This document shows, one piece after another, positions 5,402 through 9,638 of a stretch of DNA of 9,638 nt. This stretch comes from an uncultured cyanobacterium (GTDB taxonomy: Bacteria > Cyanobacteriota > Cyanobacteriia > PCC-6307 > Cyanobiaceae), in assembly GCA_903921295.1 (NCBI GenBank), contig CAIXOZ010000011.1:1-9638 (forward strand), in the 5' to 3' direction. The number at the start of each line of letters is the position of its first letter. The stretch's first letter is position 1. Under the pieces are notes generated by a model. That model worked only from the letters and a program-made list of their open reading frames with translations. It was not told the DNA's origin and searched no databases. A program made the translations under genes and the position numbers.

Positions 5402-5674
5402 TCAGGACATCGGCGGCAGGGAGCGCAGCATCGCCACCAGGGTTCGGTGCGCATCCTCGCTGTCGCTCAGCGGATGGTCGAAGGGCACCAGCAGGGTCTC
5501 GCCATCCGCCGCCAGTTCCATTCCCTCGGGCCGTACCGCCAGCATCTGCACGTCGCGGGCTTCCGGGCGGTTGCCGAAATGGCGGGCGTAGGCCACCACC
5601 GCCTCGGCGTGGTCACGGTTCATGTGGGCGCAGATGCGCGCGCTGACAGCATCGGTGAGGGGATCGGCGGCCAT
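5402..5674 (-). CDS. DUF2470 domain protein
   Basis: Stand-alone DUF2470 protein of 90 aa. This domain occurs at the C-terminus of HugZ-type heme-binding/degrading proteins and in plant and cyanobacterial proteins linked to tetrapyrrole metabolism; the function of single-domain versions is not settled. Seen: the signature ICAHMNRDHAEAVVAYARHF (14-33), the strand DVQMLAVRPEGMEL (41-54) and LLVPFDHPLSDSEDAHRTLV (61-80). No membrane segment. The ATG at 5674 is the first start before the conserved helix; no Shine-Dalgarno. It starts 35 nt after the 39-codon membrane-protein gene, so it probably belongs to the metK-kinase transcript. A heme or bilin-related role would suit the organism but is inference. 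Confidence 0.88.
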   Translation of the reverse strand: MAADPLTDAVSARICAHMNRDHAEAVVAYARHFGNRPEARDVQMLAVRPEGMELAADGETLLVPFDHPLSDSEDAHRTLVAMLRSLPPMS

Positions 5675-5709
5675 GGCGGCAGGGGGTGCAGCTGGGCGGA
5701 TTCTGGCGC

Positions 5710-5829
5710 TCAGCCGGCCCCGAAGCGTTGCCAGAGCAACAGCGCCAGACGCCCGCCGCTGAACAGCACGTAACCGGCCAGGAGCACGAACAGCGCCATC
5801 GAAAGGATCTGGCTGAGGCGTTGGTTCAT
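5710..5829 (-). CDS. Small single-span membrane protein (39 aa)
   Basis: Short gene read from the ATG at 5829, overlapping the stop of the sugar kinase as ATGA. It encodes 39 residues: a polar N-terminus (MNQRLSQILS), one hydrophobic segment (MALFVLLAGYVLFSGGRLAL, then LLW) and a short basic end (QRFGAG). The segment from about residue 9 to 33 is long enough to cross the membrane once. The ATGA overlap, common in translationally coupled genes, supports a real gene; no Shine-Dalgarno is visible, consistent with coupling. I compared it mentally with small photosynthetic subunits (PsbX, Psb30, PetM, PetN) and saw no match. The function is unknown. Confidence is limited by its size. Confidence 0.65.
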   Translation of the reverse strand: MNQRLSQILSMALFVLLAGYVLFSGGRLALLLWQRFGAG

Positions 5830-7136
5830 CGGTCTCGGTCTCGGCAGGCGTCGGCTTCCAGTGTCAGGCAGGTCAGGGCGAGTCGGGCCATGCCCAGGGA
5901 CGGTTCAGCGCCAGGGCAGGTGAGCACCGGCAGGCCAAGCTGCTGTTGACGCATCCGCCGCCAGAGCGGATTGCGGGCACCGCCGCCGATGCTGAGGATC
6001 CGCTCCGGCGCCGGTACCCCCAGCGCGGTCAGCCGTTGCCAGCCCTCGTGCTCGATTCGGCTCAGCCCTTCCAGAAGCGCCTGCAGGTAGAGGGCATCAC
6101 TGACCGGCCGCGGTTCCAGCACAGGCTCCAGGTGGGGATCATCCACCGGGAAACGTTCGCCGCGGCTGAGCAGGGGGCGCAGGTTCAGACCGCTGCTGCG
6201 GCTCAGGTCAATCTGGCGGCTGAGCTCCACCAGCTGCTCGTCGGAGAAGAAGCGGCGCAACACCGCAGCGCCGGCATTGGACGCACCGCCGATCAGCCAC
6301 TGACCCGCCAGGCGGTGGCAGCTGATCCCCGGCCCCTGAATCGGGATCGGGCTGAAACGCTTCACCACCAGGGTGCTCCCGAGCACCGTGACGCCATCCC
6401 CGGCTGCCGGTGCGGCGGCCAGTACGGCAGCGTTGGCATCGGTGCTTCCTGCCACCACGAGGCAGTCGCCGGGCAGGCCGAGACGTGTTGCCAGCGCTTC
6501 ATCCACCACCCCTGCTGTCGCCCCGCTGGCCACGATCGCGGGCAGGGCTCCCGCCCAGCTCTGGTCGGCGATCGTGCCAGCCCAGCGCTGGCGCTCCAGA
6601 TCCCAGCCCAGGCGCAGGTTGTTGCCCTCTTCTCCCCAGCGCCAGTCGCCCAGGAGCCAGCCCATCAGCCAGTCGGCCTGGTGGCGCAGCAACCAGCCGC
6701 CCGCTGGCGGGCGGCCTTCGCGGTGCATGAGCGTCAGCGCCCGGGCCAGGCTGCTGCTGGCGCTGGCGGCAACGGGGTGCCCATCGGCCAGCTGCCGGGC
6801 TGTCTGCTCCTGTTCAGGACAGGCCTGGTGATACGGCAGGGCGGTGCCAAGCGGTTGGCCCCGGTGGTCGCACAGGAGCAGAGTGCCCGAGGTGCCGGCC
6901 AGGGCCACGGCCCCGATCGCGGCCCGTCGTTCGGGAGCCAGCTGCAGCACCATCGTCACCAGGGCCTGGCGCCAGCCCTCGGGCTGCTCAAAAGGCCGTG
7001 GGTAGTTCGCGCTGAGGCGCTCCAGCCGATCACCCCCAGGGGAGAGCAGCGACAGCCTCAGTCCGCTGGTGCCGAGATCGACGCCCAGCGCCAGGGAGCC
7101 CCGGCGCCGTTCTTGCTGCACGCTGGCGTGGCCCAC
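5826..7136 (-). CDS. FGGY-family carbohydrate kinase (D-ribulokinase-like)
   Basis: ATP-dependent sugar kinase of the FGGY family, closest in my recognition to the cyanobacterial/plant D-ribulose kinase type (S. elongatus SePSK, plant XK-1). About 436 aa from the GTG at 7136. Seen: N-terminal phosphate-binding motif LGVDLGTSGLR (17-27) with D20; ALAGTSGTLLLCD (78-90); LPYHQACPEQEQ (100-111); the second-domain catalytic stretch VAGSTDANAAVLA (228-240) with D233, equivalent to the catalytic Asp of SePSK; TVLGSTLVVK (250-259); GGASNAGAAVLRRFF (283-297); SRGERFPVDDP (324-334); and SIGGGARNPLW (382-392). The start is uncertain: no ATG lies between the metK stop and the first motif, so GTG at 7136 or 7121 must be used. 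The gene begins 34 nt after metK and overlaps the next gene by ATGA. Confidence 0.88.
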   Translation of the reverse strand: MGHASVQQERRRGSLALGVDLGTSGLRLSLLSPGGDRLERLSANYPRPFEQPEGWRQALVTMVLQLAPERRAAIGAVALAGTSGTLLLCDHRGQPLGTALPYHQACPEQEQTARQLADGHPVAASASSSLARALTLMHREGRPPAGGWLLRHQADWLMGWLLGDWRWGEEGNNLRLGWDLERQRWAGTIADQSWAGALPAIVASGATAGVVDEALATRLGLPGDCLVVAGSTDANAAVLAAAPAAGDGVTVLGSTLVVKRFSPIPIQGPGISCHRLAGQWLIGGASNAGAAVLRRFFSDEQLVELSRQIDLSRSSGLNLRPLLSRGERFPVDDPHLEPVLEPRPVSDALYLQALLEGLSRIEHEGWQRLTALGVPAPERILSIGGGARNPLWRRMRQQQLGLPVLTCPGAEPSLGMARLALTCLTLEADACRDRDR

Positions 7137-7170
7137 GGAGTGCGGCTGTTCAGGAACGTGGCATCCCCGA

Positions 7171-8427
7171 TCAGCCTGCTGCTGAGGCCACCAGCCTGGC
7201 GCTGGCATCCCGCAGCACCAGGGCCTTGGCGTCCACGTTCTCCCAGGGGAGATTGAGATCGCTGCGCCCGAAGTGGCCGTAGGCCGCCACATCCTGATAG
7301 AAACTGCCACCCCGCTGACCGGGGAGCTGGCGCAGCCCGAAGGCTTCGATGATCGCGCCGGGTCGCAGGTCGAAGTGCTGCTGCACGAGTTCCGTGAGGG
7401 CGTCATTGCTGATGCGCCCGGTGCCGAAACTCTCGACCAGGATGCTCACCGGGCGCGCCACGCCGATGGCATAGCTCAGCTGAACTTCCGCCTTGCGGGC
7501 CAGGCCCGCAGCGACGAGCGCTTTGGCCACATAGCGGGCGGCATAGGCAGCCGAACGGTCCACCTTGGTGGGATCCTTGCCCGAGAAGGCGCCACCACCA
7601 TGGCGGGCATAGCCGCCGTAGGTGTCGACGATGATCTTGCGACCCGTGAGGCCGGCATCGCCCTGGGGACCGCCAACAACGAATTTGCCCGTTGGATTGA
7701 CCAGGAAGCGGGTGCTCTCCCTGGAGGGTTTCAGCGCCAGATCGGCGGTGGCGGGTCCCACGACGTGGTCCCAGAGGTCGGCGGCGATCCGCTCCCTCAG
7801 GGCTTTCTCCTCGGAGACCCCATCAATCTCAGCGGTGTGCTGGGTGGAGATCAGGATCGTGTCGATCGCCACCGGTCGATCGTCCTCGTACACCACGCTG
7901 ACCTGGGTCTTGCCATCGGGCAGGAGGTAGGGAAGGGTGCCGTTGTGGCGGACGGCAGCCAGTTGCCGCGCCAGTCGATGCGCCAGGCTGATCGGCAGGG
8001 GCATCAGCTCCGGCGTCTCATCGCAGGCGAAACCGAACATGATCCCCTGATCGCCGGCTCCGATCAGATCGAGGGGATCACCGGCATGGTCGTCGGCCTC
8101 ATTCACCCCCTGGGCGATGTCCGGCGATTGCTGATCAAGGGCCACCAGCACGGCACAGCTGTTGGCATCAAAGCCACCGGCGCGGGCGCCGTTGTAGCCG
8201 ATCGACGCGATCACTCCACGCACCAGGGTGTTGAAGTCGACGCGGGCCGTGGTCGTCACTTCACCGGTGATCAGGCACAGCCCCGTGTTCACAACGGTTT
8301 CACAGGCCACCCGGCTGGCGGGATCCTGGGCGAGCAGTGCGTCAAGCACCGCATCACTGACCTGATCGCAGATTTTGTCGGGATGGCCCTCGGTCACCGA
8401 TTCCGAGGTGAAGACGTGGCGACCCAT
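7171..8427 (-). CDS. metK: S-adenosylmethionine synthase
   Basis: Cytosolic enzyme that makes S-adenosylmethionine from methionine and ATP, the methyl donor for, among others, chlorophyll and cobalamin synthesis. Full-length at 418 aa. Seen: FTSESVTEGHPDKICDQVSD (6-25) with ATP-binding H15 and metal-binding D17; signature 1 GAGDQGIMFGFA (123-134); KTQVSVVY (173-180); DTYGGYARHGGGAFSGKDPT (268-287), containing signature 2 and the phosphate-binding lysine; and AIGVARPVS (320-328). The ATG at 8427 gives the standard N-terminus; no Shine-Dalgarno. It follows a HAD phosphatase by 82 nt and precedes the FGGY kinase by 34 nt. The 82-nt upstream gap is too short and wrongly structured for a known SAM riboswitch. 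Confidence 0.98.
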   Translation of the reverse strand: MGRHVFTSESVTEGHPDKICDQVSDAVLDALLAQDPASRVACETVVNTGLCLITGEVTTTARVDFNTLVRGVIASIGYNGARAGGFDANSCAVLVALDQQSPDIAQGVNEADDHAGDPLDLIGAGDQGIMFGFACDETPELMPLPISLAHRLARQLAAVRHNGTLPYLLPDGKTQVSVVYEDDRPVAIDTILISTQHTAEIDGVSEEKALRERIAADLWDHVVGPATADLALKPSRESTRFLVNPTGKFVVGGPQGDAGLTGRKIIVDTYGGYARHGGGAFSGKDPTKVDRSAAYAARYVAKALVAAGLARKAEVQLSYAIGVARPVSILVESFGTGRISNDALTELVQQHFDLRPGAIIEAFGLRQLPGQRGGSFYQDVAAYGHFGRSDLNLPWENVDAKALVLRDASARLVASAAG

Positions 8428-8509
8428 GCCGGTGGCACAAAGGATTTCGAGCCTATCGTCCAGCCATCACCCTGGCTCAGCCGCAGCGATCGGCTGTCGC
8501 CAGCAGATC

Positions 8510-9268
8510 TCAGGCCTCGGTGCGGATGTGTAGCTCATCCCAGTGATGGATCAGGGGGAACGGATCCCCCAGCGGTGGTACCTGCCCCCAGCCGGCGACA
8601 TACCCCAGGGCCCGTTGGTGGGGGATCCCAGCAGCGACAGCCATCTGCAGATCGCTTCGGGCATCCCCGATCAGGGCGCAGGCCTGCACCGGAACACCGA
8701 GAGCGGCGCAGAGGCCATGAACAGCCGCTGGATCCGGCTTGCGGGGGGTGTCGTCGGCACTCCAGATCGCTCGGAAATGATGACGGAGGCCATGGCTGTC
8801 GAGAAACCTGGCGATGCCGGCGCTGGTGTCATTGCTGATCACGGCGCAGAGAATGCCTGCGGCCCCGAGCCGTTCAATCGCCGCCACGGCCTGATCGGTG
8901 GTTGCACTGGCGCCGGCTTCACGCCGGTCGCACTGCTCGAACACCGTTTGACTCAGTTGCAACGCCTCGGGCCAGCCCAGGCCCACCTGGGCGAGGGCCG
9001 TGGCCGTGGCCAGCAGGTTGTGATCGCTGGTGGCCACAGCCGTGATCCCTGCTGGATGCACGGAGTCTTCGCGTAGGCCGTAGGCCTCGAGCAGACGCAC
9101 ACGCAAGGCCGGCCGCCGTTGGGGGGCAACGGCGGCCAGACAGTGTTCGAGTCGGCTGGTGGCCAGCGTGTGCAGCTCGGGCTCGCTGTGGCTGAGGGTG
9201 CCGTCCTTGTCGAACAGCACCGCCTGCACCGGGCCGAGATCCAGATCACGCAGCAGCAGGGCGGCCAT
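8510..9268 (-). CDS. HAD-superfamily hydrolase (phosphoglycolate phosphatase-like)
   Basis: Predicted phosphatase of the haloacid-dehalogenase superfamily, subfamily I, 252 aa. Motifs in order: motif I AVLFDKDGTLSHS (16-28) with nucleophile D20 and D22; helical cap region about 30-120; motif II AVISND (142-147) with S145; motif III lysine K177 in RKPDP; motif IV ALIGDARSDLQMA (198-210). All catalytic residues are present. The substrate is unknown; similarity to phosphoglycolate phosphatases is only in the general motif pattern, and other sugar phosphates are equally possible. The ATG at 9268 lies 19 nt after the rpsA stop and gives a normal distance to motif I; the longer open frame overlaps rpsA. 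It is tightly placed between rpsA and metK. Confidence 0.9.
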   Translation of the reverse strand: MAALLLRDLDLGPVQAVLFDKDGTLSHSEPELHTLATSRLEHCLAAVAPQRRPALRVRLLEAYGLREDSVHPAGITAVATSDHNLLATATALAQVGLGWPEALQLSQTVFEQCDRREAGASATTDQAVAAIERLGAAGILCAVISNDTSAGIARFLDSHGLRHHFRAIWSADDTPRKPDPAAVHGLCAALGVPVQACALIGDARSDLQMAVAAGIPHQRALGYVAGWGQVPPLGDPFPLIHHWDELHIRTEA

Positions 9269-9287
9269 GGCGACCGCGGCTCTGGGA

Positions 9288-9638
9288 TCAGTCGAGGGTG
9301 ACGCCCATCGGCTCGGTTTCAGCCTGTTCCAGCAGCATCTGCTTGTAGCGGGCAGCCATCTCTTCGGCCTTGTCGAACACCTTCTGGGGATCGGTGAGCA
9401 TGTCGCCGGGTTCGGGCTCGAGGGCTTTGGTGGACAGCGAGATCCGACCGCGCTCGGCATCGAGATCAATGATCATGACCTTCATCTGGTCATTGACATT
9501 GAGGACGGTGTGCGGAGTCTCGATGTGTTCGTGGCTGATTTCGGAGATATGCAGCAGGCCGCTGACCCCACCGATGTCGATGAAGGCGCCGTAGGGCTTG
9601 ATGCCGCGAACGGTACCAATCACCACTTCGCCCACCTC
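9288..9638 (-). CDS. rpsA: 30S ribosomal protein S1, C-terminal part (runs off right edge)
   Basis: C-terminal 116 residues of ribosomal protein S1, which binds mRNA on the small ribosomal subunit and helps start translation, especially on messages lacking a strong Shine-Dalgarno. The last S1 RNA-binding domain is seen: GEVVIGTVRGIKPYGAFIDI, GGVSGLLHISEISHEHIETP and KVMIIDLDAERGRISLSTKA. It is followed by the tail seen in cyanobacterial S1 (LEPEPGDMLTDPQKVFDKAE, then MAARYKQMLLEQAE). The start lies outside the window; a GTG at 9635 is internal. The HAD phosphatase begins 19 nt downstream, indicating a shared transcript. Confidence 0.95.
   Translation of the reverse strand, partial: EVGEVVIGTVRGIKPYGAFIDIGGVSGLLHISEISHEHIETPHTVLNVNDQMKVMIIDLDAERGRISLSTKALEPEPGDMLTDPQKVFDKAEEMAARYKQMLLEQAETEPMGVTLD

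Noticed and set aside
5946..7256. 436-codon plus-strand open frame opposite the sugar kinase
   Set aside because: It mirrors the kinase frame, is rich in Ala, Gln, Pro and Arg, and has no domain-like segments.
8428..8509. SAM riboswitch upstream of metK
   Set aside because: The gap is only 82 nt and shows one 6-bp hairpin (8478-8496), with no kink-turn, pseudoknot or conserved core of known SAM riboswitch classes.
7273..8838. 521-codon plus-strand open frame opposite metK and the HAD gene
   Set aside because: It lies antisense to metK and the HAD gene, both of which carry all family motifs. Its translation shows no recognisable domain. Long antisense frames are expected in GC-rich coding DNA.
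1..9638. Mobile elements, CRISPR arrays, defence or toxin-antitoxin systems
   Set aside because: No transposase or integrase motifs, no regularly spaced repeats, no toxin or antitoxin pair, and no abrupt change of composition were seen on either strand.

Overview
The window is GC-rich DNA from a cyanobacterium, most likely of the Synechococcus/Cyanobium (picocyanobacterial) lineage. The evidence is direct: phycobilisome genes (phycocyanin beta subunit, a rod linker, the rod cap and a CpcT-type bilin lyase) lie beside cyanobacterial housekeeping genes. The HIP1 palindrome GCGATCGC, abundant in many other cyanobacteria, was not seen, which fits this lineage. Nearly all genes lie on the minus strand. 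Most start codons lack a clear Shine-Dalgarno sequence; only cpcB and comF have an obvious AGGAG.

Read in the direction of transcription (right to left), the first block (9638-5402) holds the end of rpsA (ribosomal protein S1), a HAD phosphatase, metK (S-adenosylmethionine synthase), a GTG-initiated FGGY sugar kinase resembling cyanobacterial D-ribulokinase, a 39-codon membrane-protein gene overlapping the kinase stop by ATGA, and a DUF2470 protein. comF follows (5332-4637), then tRNA-Phe(GAA) only 25 nt further on. A stretch of about 520 nt (4016-4538) shows no convincing gene.

The second block (4015-2667) carries two small proteins of unknown function followed by cpcT, the lyase family that attaches phycocyanobilin to the beta subunit of phycocyanin. 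A single plus-strand gene (2081-2587) encodes an unknown protein with a coiled-coil-like N-terminus. It is divergent from the third block, cpcC-cpcD-cpcB (1883 to the left window edge).

Functionally, the left third serves light harvesting: CpcC joins phycocyanin hexamers into rods, CpcD caps the rod, CpcB is the pigment-bearing subunit and CpcT loads its pigment. cpcC-cpcD ends in a strong hairpin terminator, after which a leader of nearly 500 nt precedes cpcB. The arrangement linker-cpcD-cpcB recalls Synechococcus strains with a second cpcBA copy behind the linker genes, so this cpcB may be one of two copies. No mobile element, CRISPR array or defence system is visible. The points most worth a second look are the structured cpcB leader, a possible RpaB site upstream of cpcC, the 39-codon membrane gene and the two unknown genes beside cpcT.
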